A stretch of 29,049 nt of DNA from Bacteroidales bacterium (GCA_016936695.1 JAFGXK010000117.1:1-29049); one strand, 5' to 3'. Shown: positions 1 through 8,933, counted from the stretch's first letter. The notes: generated from the sequence alone by a model not told the origin. Numbers and translations: made by a program.

Positions 1-57
1 CCAGGCATTGGGCGCAATTGGTGTGGATGTCCACCAGTATCCAATGCTGCGTAACCC
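1..57 (-). pseudogene. In-frame FISUMP continuation downstream of the TAG stop
   Basis: Read on the minus strand in the same frame as the lipoprotein, bases 57-1 encode 19 residues without another stop. They include the motif GYWWTST and then NAW, which is how FISUMP domains normally continue after the GGWR segment. This is therefore the severed C-terminal part of the same gene, and it runs off the left edge of the window. There is no ATG between the stop and the edge, so it is not an independent gene. Confidence 0.7.
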
Positions 58-1464
58 CTAGAAGGTACCGGCATCGGTACGCCAGCCACCAGGTAAAGCG
101 GTAAAGTCAAAATCGTCGGTAGCTCCGGTATTAGGACTGATCCAGTGCGATGTACCAGTCTCTTTTAGTTTTCCGCCGGCAACCAGCTCTCCGTTAAGGA
201 AATCCTTCATAGTAAGCCAGTCATTATCCGTGGAAACATGCCATCCGGCCGGACATAAAATTCCTGAACTGACAGCGTTCCAGTTGTAAAGGGCGCCGTA
301 TATATTGCCGTTGGTGCTGTTGTTACCGTACCAGCAATATCCACCCTCTGAGAGAGAAGCCCAGTCTCCGGCTGCTTCAGTCAGTACAATCGCAGTCCCG
401 TCATTCAGTCTGGTTGTCATCAGGTTTTCTGCTATCCATAGCTGTGTGCCAATCCTGACAACATCATAGGAATTCCCATCAATATCGTTTACTGTTAGCG
501 GATCAGTTGTAAACTCCCTGTCTGCTCCATACGACGTACCGGCACTGTTGGTTGCATATGCCCTGACATGATAGGTGGTATTCGGAGTAAGTGAACCCAG
601 ATTGCTGTCATACGGGCCGGTACCAGTTCCATCAGTCGTGCGACTGTTGGCGGTAGTTGGATTGGCAGCCGTGCTCCAGCAAATCCCCCTGGCAGTAACG
701 TCCGATCCGCCGTCGCCTGTTACATGACCGCCGCCTGTTGCAGTCGAAGGAGATGTGACATTTATAACAGCAGTTGTAACAGTTGGTGGCAGGGCGCCTG
801 TCTTGAACTGCACTGCAGCTCCATACCCGGTTCCCTGTTCGTTAGTGGCGTAGGCCCTCACATAATATGTTGTGTTGCCGGTCAATCCGGCCAAACTGCT
901 TTCAAAACCTCCCGAACCGGAACCATCAGTGGTTTTTGAGTCGGTAATATCGGGCAGAGGTTTTGTGTTGCTCCAGCATACACCCCTTTCTGCGACCGGA
1001 ATCCCGCCATCATTTGTAATATCTCCGCCTGAACTTGCAGTCGTCTGGGTGATCTTTGTCACGGCTCTTGTTGTAAGTTCAGGAGGTGCATAAAGACTGG
1101 TGGTAAATGTAACCTGATTGCCGTAGGATGTCCCCTCGCTGTTTACTGCATAGGCTCTTAAAAAATAAGTAGTTTCTGGAAGAAGGCCTGTAATATTGCT
1201 GGTAAACTTACCGGTACCATAACCGTCAGTAGTTCTGTCATCCTCAAGATCAGGCGACTTACGGGTATCCCAGCAAACACCTCTTACCATTATGTCAGCA
1301 TTTCCGTCACTGGTGACATCGCCTCCTCCAATGGCTGTTGTGGGCCCTATTTCGGTAACCTGACCTGTTGTCACTTCAGGCAGCCTTAGAATAACACAAC
1401 TCTTAAAGAAGAGCGCCAGAAGGCTTATGGCAATGATTTTTATTAAGTTCGAACGCTTTTTCAT
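58..1464 (-). CDS. Repeat-containing FISUMP-domain lipoprotein, interrupted by an in-frame stop
   Basis: The frame is open from 1536, but I place the start at 1464. From there the protein begins MKKRSN, then a hydrophobic stretch and a lipobox ending FFKSC (Cys23), a type II signal peptide for an outer-membrane or surface lipoprotein. The upstream in-frame ATG would put 24 polar residues ahead of it. Three tandem repeats of exactly 99 residues follow; each starts P-x-[VL]-TT and carries RG[VI]CW, TTDG and [RA]AYA-N-x-x-GT-x-YG motifs, resembling fibronectin-III-like modules. A FISUMP domain (Fibrobacter succinogenes major paralogous domain) begins around residue 325 with the typical DIDGN-Y and IGTQLW-AENL motifs. 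Translation stops at TAG 58-60, right after GGWRTDAGTF, yet the same frame continues with FISUMP-like sequence to the window edge. It may be a decaying gene, a shortened protein or a sequence error. Function is unknown beyond probable surface exposure. Confidence 0.8.
   Translation of the reverse strand: MKKRSNLIKIIAISLLALFFKSCVILRLPEVTTGQVTEIGPTTAIGGGDVTSDGNADIMVRGVCWDTRKSPDLEDDRTTDGYGTGKFTSNITGLLPETTYFLRAYAVNSEGTSYGNQVTFTTSLYAPPELTTRAVTKITQTTASSGGDITNDGGIPVAERGVCWSNTKPLPDITDSKTTDGSGSGGFESSLAGLTGNTTYYVRAYATNEQGTGYGAAVQFKTGALPPTVTTAVINVTSPSTATGGGHVTGDGGSDVTARGICWSTAANPTTANSRTTDGTGTGPYDSNLGSLTPNTTYHVRAYATNSAGTSYGADREFTTDPLTVNDIDGNSYDVVRIGTQLWIAENLMTTRLNDGTAIVLTEAAGDWASLSEGGYCWYGNNSTNGNIYGALYNWNAVSSGILCPAGWHVSTDNDWLTMKDFLNGELVAGGKLKETGTSHWISPNTGATDDFDFTALPGGWRTDAGTF
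499..1380 (-). repeat. Three tandem 297-bp (99-residue) coding repeats
   Basis: The lipoprotein contains three consecutive modules starting PEVTT (base 1380), PELTT (base 1083) and PTVTT (base 786). Start-to-start spacing is 99 codons in both intervals with no indel. The third unit is complete through its FTT segment near 499, where the FISUMP domain takes over. Protein-level identity is moderate, so the duplication is old or the copies are under divergent selection. Confidence 0.8.
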
Positions 1465-1517
1465 CCGTAAATAATTTTGATTTTTAAGGTCGGATGCCTG
1501 CCTGTTGGCAGACAGGG

Positions 1518-1579
1518 AACCCACATGATTGAACACGAATTATTTACATACGTGCTTGTGTATTTATTCCATGTGGGTT
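1518..1579. repeat. 10-bp inverted repeat upstream of the lipoprotein
   Basis: AACCCACATG at 1518-1527 and its exact reverse complement CATGTGGGTT at 1570-1579 flank a 42-base AT-rich spacer. A G-T pair could extend the outer end by one. It lies 54 bases or more upstream of the lipoprotein start at 1464. It could be a leader hairpin or a spaced operator. A second short hairpin (CTGCC, 4-base loop, GGCAG) lies just downstream at 1500-1513. The rest of the 1465-1746 gap shows no gene. Confidence 0.4.
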
Positions 1580-1746
1580 TCATAGTTAGTTGGTTGTAAG
1601 AAGCAGGAAGCCTTTACCGTGTCATTGAATTAAGATATAAAAGTACTAAAATCCGGCAAATATTATGCCACATTAGCTGCTTTTGAAAAGCCTCTCTTAT
1701 AAACGACCTGACCAGCAATTTGTTGCATTTTAAGGTTACGGCATGC

Positions 1747-4266
1747 TCAGAGTGTTTTATCCTGACCTCCTGAACGTTTATAAGGAAGAGTGAAACGGAA
1801 GTCTGTTCCGCGTCCTGATTCGGATCTTACCCAAATCTTTCCGCCAAGGAGTTCAACATAGGCTTTGCTTATAGACAACCCCAGACCAGTGCCTCCGAAT
1901 TTCCTTGAAATAACATTGTCAACCTGGAAGAACCTCTCAAAAATCTTTTCATGGTGTTCCTTCGGAATACCTATACCAGTGTCCTTCACGTAAAATTCCA
2001 GATTTCCGTCCTTAAGAATATATCCGAAGTTCACCGAACCTTCTTTAGTAAATTTTGTGGCGTTGTTTATCAGGTTTGAGAGTATCTGGATCAGCTTTGT
2101 GCCATCGGTAACTATTTTTGATTTCTCATCGGTAAGTCCGGTCTTAAGATTTATCTTAAGAAGATCTGATTTTCCCTTATAGCTGAATTGCTCATCCAGG
2201 CTTCGCAAAGCTGCATTCAGATTCATCTCCTTCATATTCAGCCTCACCTGTCCGCTTTCAATATTTGCAATATCTACAATATCATTTATTATCGAAAGAA
2301 GCTGGCTCCCGCTCTGAAAAATAATATCGATAAACTGACGCCTTTCTTCTTCAGTGGTGTCGGGTTCATTAAGGAGGGCTGAAAAGCCGATTATTGCATT
2401 CATCGGAGTCCTTATCTCATGCGAAATATTATGAAGGAAGGCCGTCTTCAACCGGTCACTCTCCTCTGCTTTCTCCTTTGCCGCTATCAGCTCGGACTCT
2501 GCCTGTTTTCTCTGAGTTATATCCTCGATCATTGCGAGGAAATATTGCACCTCATCGTTGTTATTCCGGATGATACTTATTGTGGCTGACCCCCAGATAA
2601 CACTCTTGTCCTTCCGGATAAACCTGTTTTCGGTATGATAAACCGGTATCTCTTCGGCTACCAGGCGTAACAGGGCAACATCATCACCGGCTGCATAATC
2701 AGGATGAGTAAAACTTTTAAGAGGCACCGACTTCAATTCATCTTCCTTATAACCCAGCATTTTACAGAAGGAAGAGTTTGCTCTTATTATGGCCATGTCC
2801 TTTCCTGTCATCGCAATGCTAATCGGGCTCTCCTCAAAAATCTTTCTGAATCTCACCTCGCTCTCCCTGAGAGTTTCTTCCGCCTGTTTGCGCTCTGTTA
2901 TATCCCTGCAAATTGCCTGGAAATATTTCACTCCTTCAATTTCGACCTTTCTGGCGCTGATTTCCAATGGCATAAATGAGCCATCCTTCCTTACATGTAC
3001 AGTCTCGTAAGTTGCATATCCTCTTTCCTCCAGAATCTGGCTTTCAACTTCAAGGGCTTTCAGAGCGTCAGGTGATCTGATTTTATAAAGACTCATACCC
3101 AGGAGTTCCTCCCTGCTTCGCTGATAGGCCTCAAATGCCCTGTCGTTTGCCTCGATAATCGTCTTATTCCTGTCGGTGAGAAATATTATATCATTGGCAT
3201 ACTTTAAAATATAGTCGAAATGCTTCCTTAGGGCTAGCCTGTCAAGTTCTGCTTCATATTTTTCACGGTAGAACCGGGCGTTTTCATTCCATTCGATGAT
3301 CCCGAGAAGCATGCCTATCGTCATAATAAAAAGTATTATGATAATGACGATCATTGTCATCTGGTCGTTCAGTGCAGTGAAAACCTCACTATGATTTACC
3401 TTTGCGACCAAAAACCATGGCGATCCGGGAATTTTTCTCATGGAGGCAATAACCGGGGCTCCCCTGTAGTCGATCCCATCGGTTGTTGCCTTTTCACCAC
3501 GGGCAGCCATTGCTGCGGGCAGTTTTTCGGCAGAAACAGGTTTCCGGAACTCAAGTTCTGAGTTCTTCCTGAATCTGAGTTCACTCAGATATAATACCTC
3601 ATCACCCTGCTGCATTGCCAGTAGCGACTCGGTTGTTTTCCCCTGGACAGGCCAGGTTTGTAAAAGGGGATAAAGTACTTCTGAAGGATCAATCCTTATC
3701 AGAAGTAAGGCAAATGCAGATGAGTCATTGCGCCAAGTGTTTACCAAAGGGATCACCAGGTTCATAAAGACGGGAGAAATATTCTTTGTCCTGAAAAAAT
3801 CAGTTAGGATGCCAGTTCGCAGTTCAAGCAAATCGGGAATAGTTTCTTTAAGATTTTCATCATACAGGCTGTCATTTTCCGGAAAGTTGCCTCTGACTCT
3901 ACCCAAAGAATCAATAAGAAAAATATTCTTGTATTCGGCATACACAGCTAACGACTTCAGACTGGCCGCGATATCAGGATACAGTAATGACGGATTCTTT
4001 TCATGAAGGTAATCGTAAAGAAGCCTGACAAAAGGAGTGTTACCCCCAATCAGTCTTGCATCCCCAAGCCTTTCATTTCTCCATTGGACAATCTGATTCA
4101 CTTTAAGGTCGGCAATGGCCGAAAGCTCTAGACCTGTATCCCTTAAAAGGCTTTTCTTATGGCTTCTGTAATAGAAGATTCCCAGCAAGATACTGCTTAC
4201 TGCAACAATGGTGAAAAGGACTACTAAAAGCCACGGAGTGGCCGGCTTTTGCTTATGAAAAATCAT
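1747..4266 (-). CDS. Membrane PAS-PAS sensor histidine kinase
   Basis: A two-component sensor that autophosphorylates on histidine and passes the phosphate to a response regulator. Of 839 residues, 13-33 and about 303-325 are membrane helices enclosing a roughly 270-residue extracytoplasmic sensor region of Cache-like character (it ends with a segment containing GSPWFLVAKVN). Two PAS domains follow (about 345-465 and 470-590), each ending in the DIT-[EQ]-RK-QAE linker. Then come HisKA with HNISHEIRTPMN (phosphorylated His616), an N-box NLINNATKF, a G1 box DTGIGIP and a G2 box GGTGLGL. There is no receiver domain and no response regulator gene nearby, so it is an orphan kinase with unknown partner and ligand. 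The start is supported by a strong AAAGGAGGG Shine-Dalgarno sequence just upstream, which is unusual for Bacteroidota. Confidence 0.93.
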   Translation of the reverse strand: MIFHKQKPATPWLLVVLFTIVAVSSILLGIFYYRSHKKSLLRDTGLELSAIADLKVNQIVQWRNERLGDARLIGGNTPFVRLLYDYLHEKNPSLLYPDIAASLKSLAVYAEYKNIFLIDSLGRVRGNFPENDSLYDENLKETIPDLLELRTGILTDFFRTKNISPVFMNLVIPLVNTWRNDSSAFALLLIRIDPSEVLYPLLQTWPVQGKTTESLLAMQQGDEVLYLSELRFRKNSELEFRKPVSAEKLPAAMAARGEKATTDGIDYRGAPVIASMRKIPGSPWFLVAKVNHSEVFTALNDQMTMIVIIIILFIMTIGMLLGIIEWNENARFYREKYEAELDRLALRKHFDYILKYANDIIFLTDRNKTIIEANDRAFEAYQRSREELLGMSLYKIRSPDALKALEVESQILEERGYATYETVHVRKDGSFMPLEISARKVEIEGVKYFQAICRDITERKQAEETLRESEVRFRKIFEESPISIAMTGKDMAIIRANSSFCKMLGYKEDELKSVPLKSFTHPDYAAGDDVALLRLVAEEIPVYHTENRFIRKDKSVIWGSATISIIRNNNDEVQYFLAMIEDITQRKQAESELIAAKEKAEESDRLKTAFLHNISHEIRTPMNAIIGFSALLNEPDTTEEERRQFIDIIFQSGSQLLSIINDIVDIANIESGQVRLNMKEMNLNAALRSLDEQFSYKGKSDLLKINLKTGLTDEKSKIVTDGTKLIQILSNLINNATKFTKEGSVNFGYILKDGNLEFYVKDTGIGIPKEHHEKIFERFFQVDNVISRKFGGTGLGLSISKAYVELLGGKIWVRSESGRGTDFRFTLPYKRSGGQDKTL

Positions 4267-4347
4267 CAGAGCCCTCCTTTCCCTGTCAGTTTTACCCTTA
4301 AAGTCATCACATCCGTACGTAAAGTTAAAGCAAAGGATTCAAAAAAA

Positions 4348-5298
4348 TCAATTATCCTGCATTAACATATCAGACGGTGAATCATCCTTTTTTATTATAA
4401 CAGATGCAAGAATTGATAAAAGAAGTATTGAGACAATTATGGACAATGACAAAGTTACAGGGATTTCGAAATGAAAAAAGGAGGCAAGCATTTTTAACCC
4501 GACGAACGTAAGCACCAGGGCAAGCCCGATCTTCAGGAATCTGAACAACCCCATTATTCCGGAAACTGCAAAATAAAGTGACCTCAAGCCAAGTATTGCG
4601 AAAATGTTCGACGTAAAGACTATAAAAGTATCCTTGCTTATTGCAAGGACTGCTGGAATGCTGTCGACTGCGAATATCAGATCGGTTGATTCGATTATCA
4701 GCAATACTATAAACAATGGTGTTGCATAAGTTTTTTTATCCTTCCTGATAAAAAAAGAGTCATTATGAAGATGGTCGGTTACCGGCAGAAATTTCCTGAA
4801 AAGCCTTACCAGACCATTTTTTTCAGGGTCAACCTTTGCCTCCTCCCTTTGAAACAGCATCTTAAGTCCTGTAAATACAAGGAAAGCCCCGAAAATGATT
4901 ACTATCCAGTGGAAACGGTTTATTAGTGCAACCCCGGCAAAAATAAATATCGCCCTCATCACAACGGCTCCAAGTATTCCCCAGAACAATACCTTATGCT
5001 GATACTCTTTCTTGACGGCGAAGAATGAGAACACCATTATGAAGACAAAAATATTGTCGATGCTTAAGGAGTATTCTATTACATAAGCAGTTAGAAACTC
5101 CAGAGCCTTGGTCTTTCCAAACTGTTTAAGAACGATCAGATTGAAGATCATGGCCAGTGAAATCCACACTCCTACCCATGCCAGAGCTTCCTTTACTTTA
5201 ATTTCGTGTGATTTCTTATTGAACACACCCAGATCGAGGGCCAGCATCACAACAATGATTATACTGAAAATGACCCAGAAAATAGGACTGACTTCCAT
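4348..5298 (-). CDS. TerC/Alx-family integral membrane protein
   Basis: A polytopic inner-membrane protein of 316 residues with about seven to nine hydrophobic segments. The TerC signatures are clear: YSLSIDNIFVF near residue 80 and, in the second half, ESTDLIFAVDSIPAVLAI followed by FTSNIFAILGLRSLYF. The acidic residues inside these membrane helices are conserved in the family. TerC/Alx proteins are linked to metal-ion (notably manganese) handling, tellurite resistance and metalation of exported proteins. No other ter genes are present, so a tellurite role cannot be inferred. It lies 81 bp upstream of the histidine kinase on the same strand and diverges from the M28 peptidase. A TAnnTTTG promoter box lies 18 bp before its start codon. 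Confidence 0.92.
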   Translation of the reverse strand: MEVSPIFWVIFSIIIVVMLALDLGVFNKKSHEIKVKEALAWVGVWISLAMIFNLIVLKQFGKTKALEFLTAYVIEYSLSIDNIFVFIMVFSFFAVKKEYQHKVLFWGILGAVVMRAIFIFAGVALINRFHWIVIIFGAFLVFTGLKMLFQREEAKVDPEKNGLVRLFRKFLPVTDHLHNDSFFIRKDKKTYATPLFIVLLIIESTDLIFAVDSIPAVLAISKDTFIVFTSNIFAILGLRSLYFAVSGIMGLFRFLKIGLALVLTFVGLKMLASFFHFEIPVTLSLSIIVSILLLSILASVIIKKDDSPSDMLMQDN

Positions 5299-5315
5299 AT
5301 TGAATTATTGATGTG

Positions 5316-5323
5316 CAAAGCTA
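5316..5323 (-). promoter_or_regulatory. Candidate -7 promoter box for the TerC gene
   Basis: On the minus strand this reads TAGCTTTG, a full match to the Bacteroidota -7 consensus TAnnTTTG, 17 bases before the ATG at 5298. I see no good TTTG -33 element, so the call rests on one box and its position. Confidence 0.45.
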
Positions 5324-5452
5324 AAAAATAATTTACAGCTTGCTCATCCCGACCCGAACTTTGTAGGTATCTGATATCAAACTACCTGAATAATAATATC
5401 CTTTGCTTTAAAAACTTTTATACATTTAGCCCATTAATTCAATGCTTTTATC

Positions 5453-7087
5453 ATGGTTCACAAAGAAATCCGAAAACTAAGTGCCCTTCTGGCACTGATA
5501 ATCTGCAGCAATATTTCCTGGTCGCAAAAGGCAATGCCCGGAACCGATAAGATAAATTCAGCCGATCTGGAAACCTACGTCTCGTTCCTTGCGTCTCCTT
5601 CTATGAGCGGTAGATCAAACGGGGAGAAGGAACTGGATATAACAGTTAATTATCTGGCTTCACAGGCAAGACTGATGGGATTAAAACCGGCAAACAGAAA
5701 CAGTTATTTACAGCCTTATTCCCTGATGAAGAAATCAATCGACCTTGAGAGATCGGAGGTTATAATCTTTACATCAGGAAAGGACTCCATTCGTTTTAGG
5801 GAGCCGATATACCAGCTCTTACCTACCGGGGCATCTGATTTTGAGATCGAAGGAGATGTGATTTTTGCCGGCTACGGATTAAAAGCAGATAGTTACGGCT
5901 ACAACGATCTGGAAGGAATAAATCCTGAAGGCAAAATCCTTCTTGTAATGAACCGGTCACCCATGTCGGAGGATGGTACAAAATACCTTTTCGAGGGGTC
6001 CGCCTGGTCAACCATGATGGGGATACAGCCGAAGATGACTAACCTTATGTTCTCAAAAGCAAAAGCCGTCATTTTTGTTCCTGATCCGAAATCCGGGTGT
6101 GTTTCAGTAGAACAGCAATACCCGGGTATCGCCGGAGAAATGGAATCTTTGAAATACCTGAAAGGAACCAAACCCTTAATAATTGACATGCCGGCCATGC
6201 CCCGAATGCTGTTTGTTAGCAGAAAAGTTGCCGACGAACTGCTTAGGGGTAGCGGATACACACTTGATAATCTTCAAAAAGAAATCGATTTGAGTCTTAA
6301 GCCAAACTCCTTTGTTATTCCGGGCAAAAGAGTCAGGATAACCGAAACATCACGGACCGATGAAATAGTTCTGAATAACGTAGCCGCCTGGATCGAAGGC
6401 AGCGACCCTGTTCTGAAAAAGGAGATTGTTGTATTCTCAGGACATGCAGATCACTTGGGCGAAAGGGGGGGCAGTGTTTATCCCGGCGCAGATGATAATG
6501 CATCGGGTTGCGCTGCAATCCTCGAAATTGCACAGGCATTCCAGAGCCTTGAGAAGAAGCCTCTCCGCTCATTATTATTCCTTTGGGTCACAGGAGAGGA
6601 AATAGGACTGTTCGGCTCTCAGTCATACGTGGAAAACCCATTATTCCCACTGGAGAACACTGTTGCTGACCTGAATATGGATATGATCGGCAGGGTCAAG
6701 GGTGTCGCCGACAGTACCGGAGATACACCTATGACCGGTAAAACCGGGGTATTTGTAATAACCGGAAACCAGAGCCGTGAACTGGTCGAGATTGCCAGGG
6801 AGGTAGATAAAAGAACACAACTGGACTTTGATTACAGCCTGAGCGGCAGGAATCATCCTCTTCAGCTTTTTGCGAGAAGCGATCACTACAATTTTGTTAA
6901 AAAGGACATTCCTGTTCTCTTCTTTTCAACGGGATTACATACAGATTATCACAAACCCGGGGACACACCCGACAAAATAGATTATGAAAAAATGGAACTA
7001 ATAACCCGTTCCATTTTTGAGATCGGATATAACGTGGCAAACAGGGAAAAACGGATAGTTGTGGATAACCCGTTCAGCAAGTGGTAG
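5453..7087 (+). CDS. Secreted M28-family zinc aminopeptidase with PA insert
   Basis: A 544-residue exported peptidase with an N-terminal signal peptide (hydrophobic ALLALIICSNISWS, cleavage near residue 24). A protease-associated (PA) domain spans roughly residues 125-290, followed by the M28 catalytic domain. The two-zinc site is complete: His331 and Asp333 in GHADHLG, bridging Asp348 in GADDNASG, the Glu382-Glu383 pair in GEEIGLFGS, Asp410 in NMDMIGR and His496 in HTDYHKPGDTPDKI. M28 enzymes remove N-terminal amino acids or dipeptides from peptides; substrate preference cannot be read here. It would act in the periplasm or outside the cell; there is no T9SS sorting domain at the C-terminus. 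It diverges from terC, and its 3' end faces the 5'-nucleotidase gene 34 bp away with no obvious terminator between. Confidence 0.92.
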   Translation: MVHKEIRKLSALLALIICSNISWSQKAMPGTDKINSADLETYVSFLASPSMSGRSNGEKELDITVNYLASQARLMGLKPANRNSYLQPYSLMKKSIDLERSEVIIFTSGKDSIRFREPIYQLLPTGASDFEIEGDVIFAGYGLKADSYGYNDLEGINPEGKILLVMNRSPMSEDGTKYLFEGSAWSTMMGIQPKMTNLMFSKAKAVIFVPDPKSGCVSVEQQYPGIAGEMESLKYLKGTKPLIIDMPAMPRMLFVSRKVADELLRGSGYTLDNLQKEIDLSLKPNSFVIPGKRVRITETSRTDEIVLNNVAAWIEGSDPVLKKEIVVFSGHADHLGERGGSVYPGADDNASGCAAILEIAQAFQSLEKKPLRSLLFLWVTGEEIGLFGSQSYVENPLFPLENTVADLNMDMIGRVKGVADSTGDTPMTGKTGVFVITGNQSRELVEIAREVDKRTQLDFDYSLSGRNHPLQLFARSDHYNFVKKDIPVLFFSTGLHTDYHKPGDTPDKIDYEKMELITRSIFEIGYNVANREKRIVVDNPFSKW

Positions 7088-7121
7088 AATAGTACGTCAC
7101 TCTTGCCCCGGGTCTGAATTG

Positions 7122-8921
7122 CTATCGCTTCTCTTCAAGGAATGTCCTGACTGAGACTGAATATTTTTTGTCAATATCAGGGATCCCGTCATTATCTCGG
7201 TCTTTCATTAATCTTATGTATTCCAGAAGAGCCAGCCATTCCTTCCCCTCCTGAACCCCCTGTTGCTCCTCATCCATATCTATGACAGCATTTTTCATGT
7301 CTGTCACCGGATTGCCCGATTCATCCTTCGGAACCACTTTGATCAGCCCCAGACTCATATTCTTTATTATTCCGATAAACTCAAGCATATAGGAATTGGC
7401 TGCAATTGAGTAAAGAGTATTATCATCTTTTGAAAAACTTACAGCCCTTGATTCCCCTTCGGCATCAATAATTTCTATGGCGTTTATCCTTCTCAGCAAT
7501 CCGCGCTCAGGATCGTATTTAACTTTTACTCCGGAGTAAAAACAATGATTTGAGGGTGACGATTTATGCGCAATCATCAGTATTTCCAGAATGTTCTTCA
7601 GTTCCCTTCCAGTGACGTACAGCCTCGACAGGGGATATCCCGGAACCTCATCATCACCCGATCCGAGCGACATGATCCTGAAAACGTCAGGGGCTGTCAT
7701 GATGCCTGGCACCATCCTGTCCCTTATCACCCCGACTGCAACCATTGAAATATCGCAACCTCTTGATGAATGGCGGTTGATATAGCTGTGAATTGCATCG
7801 GCAATCATGGGCCCGAGATTGCTCGACCTGAAGTCGCCCTGCTCGTTGCATTCAAGCAAATAATCCGTTTCAGCCACCTGATCAGAGTAACTTATCCCAA
7901 GGGGAACCAGTATCTCTTGAGTTACAAGTGACTGTTGCGCCTCTATCGCTTCAATAACATCACTTTCTCCTGCAATCCTGTCATCAACCGGTATTAGCCT
8001 GTAATTATTCACACTTACCTTCCCGTTTTTCCATACAAGCTCTAGTCTTCCGACATTTTGACCGTATTCACCGGTTTGAATCACGGGAACTCCTTTAACA
8101 ATTTCAGGCTCTGTAAGCATAGAATGACTATGCCCGCTGATTATCACATCAATCCCTCTTACCTTTTTTGCCAGCTTCACATCCTCCCCGGTCCACCTTC
8201 CCTTCTTATCCCTTGATACCCCTGAATGAGAAACACATATAATAAGGTCGCAATCTTCCCTTTCGAGTTCCCTGACCATCCTTCTGGCAAAAGCAATCTG
8301 CTTTTCAAAGGTTACCGGAAAGGCCAGGGGAGCCACCTCAACTGCATCCTTCCCAAGAAGCGAGAAGAAACCGATCTTAAGTCCATCCCTGGTCAATACG
8401 AGTTTTCTGAGAATGGCTTCCGAATCATACAGTTTCTCAAGCTCATCATCCCCGTTATCTTCAGCACTAAGTACGGCATTGCTCAAAAGCAGCGGCGGGA
8501 TATCCCCCATGCTCAATGATGCTTTAATAATTCCTGCAGTCTTTACAGGCCCAAAATCAAATTCATGGTTACCAAGGCAAATTACATCATATCCCATTTG
8601 TTCCATCAGCCTTAACTGAAAGCCGGTTTTTAATTCCATTGAATGAAATAATGTTCCCATCAGGAAGTCTCCGGCATCAACAGTCAGAATCGTTCCCGCA
8701 TTGCTTTCTCTCTCACTTCTGAAAATAGCTGCAATTCTGGCAAATCCTCCCCTGGTTTTGTCATCGCCAGTTACCGAAGGCGTATATTCAGCCTCCGGGG
8801 TGAAACCATTCAGACGGGAATGAAGGTCGTTGGTATGAAGTATCACAATCTTCTTTTCTGCCTGGCCCGGTAAGGGACCATTAATTGCAATAAACAACAG
8901 GTATAGCATTAATCTTTTCAT
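7122..8921 (-). CDS. UshA-like 5'-nucleotidase / calcineurin-family metallophosphatase, exported
   Basis: A 599-residue periplasmic or surface phosphohydrolase that removes phosphate from nucleotides or related compounds. A signal peptide covers about residues 1-21. The metallophosphoesterase domain shows HTNDLHS (Asp32, His34), DAGDFLMGT, LGNHEFDFG and ISGHSHS, the two-metal site. The 5'-nucleotidase C-terminal domain (about 340-540) follows, with a conserved segment around NLGPMIADAI. Near the C-terminus there is a DxDxDGxxD calcium-binding-like motif (DRDNDGIPD), uncommon at this place in the family. The start is the ATG that gives a proper signal peptide. It precedes folC's direction of transcription on the same strand with a 12 bp gap, so folC and this gene may be co-transcribed (folC first). 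Confidence 0.9.
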   Translation of the reverse strand: MKRLMLYLLFIAINGPLPGQAEKKIVILHTNDLHSRLNGFTPEAEYTPSVTGDDKTRGGFARIAAIFRSERESNAGTILTVDAGDFLMGTLFHSMELKTGFQLRLMEQMGYDVICLGNHEFDFGPVKTAGIIKASLSMGDIPPLLLSNAVLSAEDNGDDELEKLYDSEAILRKLVLTRDGLKIGFFSLLGKDAVEVAPLAFPVTFEKQIAFARRMVRELEREDCDLIICVSHSGVSRDKKGRWTGEDVKLAKKVRGIDVIISGHSHSMLTEPEIVKGVPVIQTGEYGQNVGRLELVWKNGKVSVNNYRLIPVDDRIAGESDVIEAIEAQQSLVTQEILVPLGISYSDQVAETDYLLECNEQGDFRSSNLGPMIADAIHSYINRHSSRGCDISMVAVGVIRDRMVPGIMTAPDVFRIMSLGSGDDEVPGYPLSRLYVTGRELKNILEILMIAHKSSPSNHCFYSGVKVKYDPERGLLRRINAIEIIDAEGESRAVSFSKDDNTLYSIAANSYMLEFIGIIKNMSLGLIKVVPKDESGNPVTDMKNAVIDMDEEQQGVQEGKEWLALLEYIRLMKDRDNDGIPDIDKKYSVSVRTFLEEKR

Positions 8922-8933
8922 TATCAGCCGATT

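Noticed and set aside
58..60. TAG read as a sense codon (stop recoding)
   Set aside because: TAG ends the M28 peptidase, the 5'-nucleotidase, gldJ, ispF and hutU at family-appropriate lengths, so the codon is a normal stop in this genome.
1741..4266. The histidine kinase as a hybrid two-component protein
   Set aside because: The protein ends shortly after the ATPase domain (FRFTLPYKR) and lacks a receiver domain.
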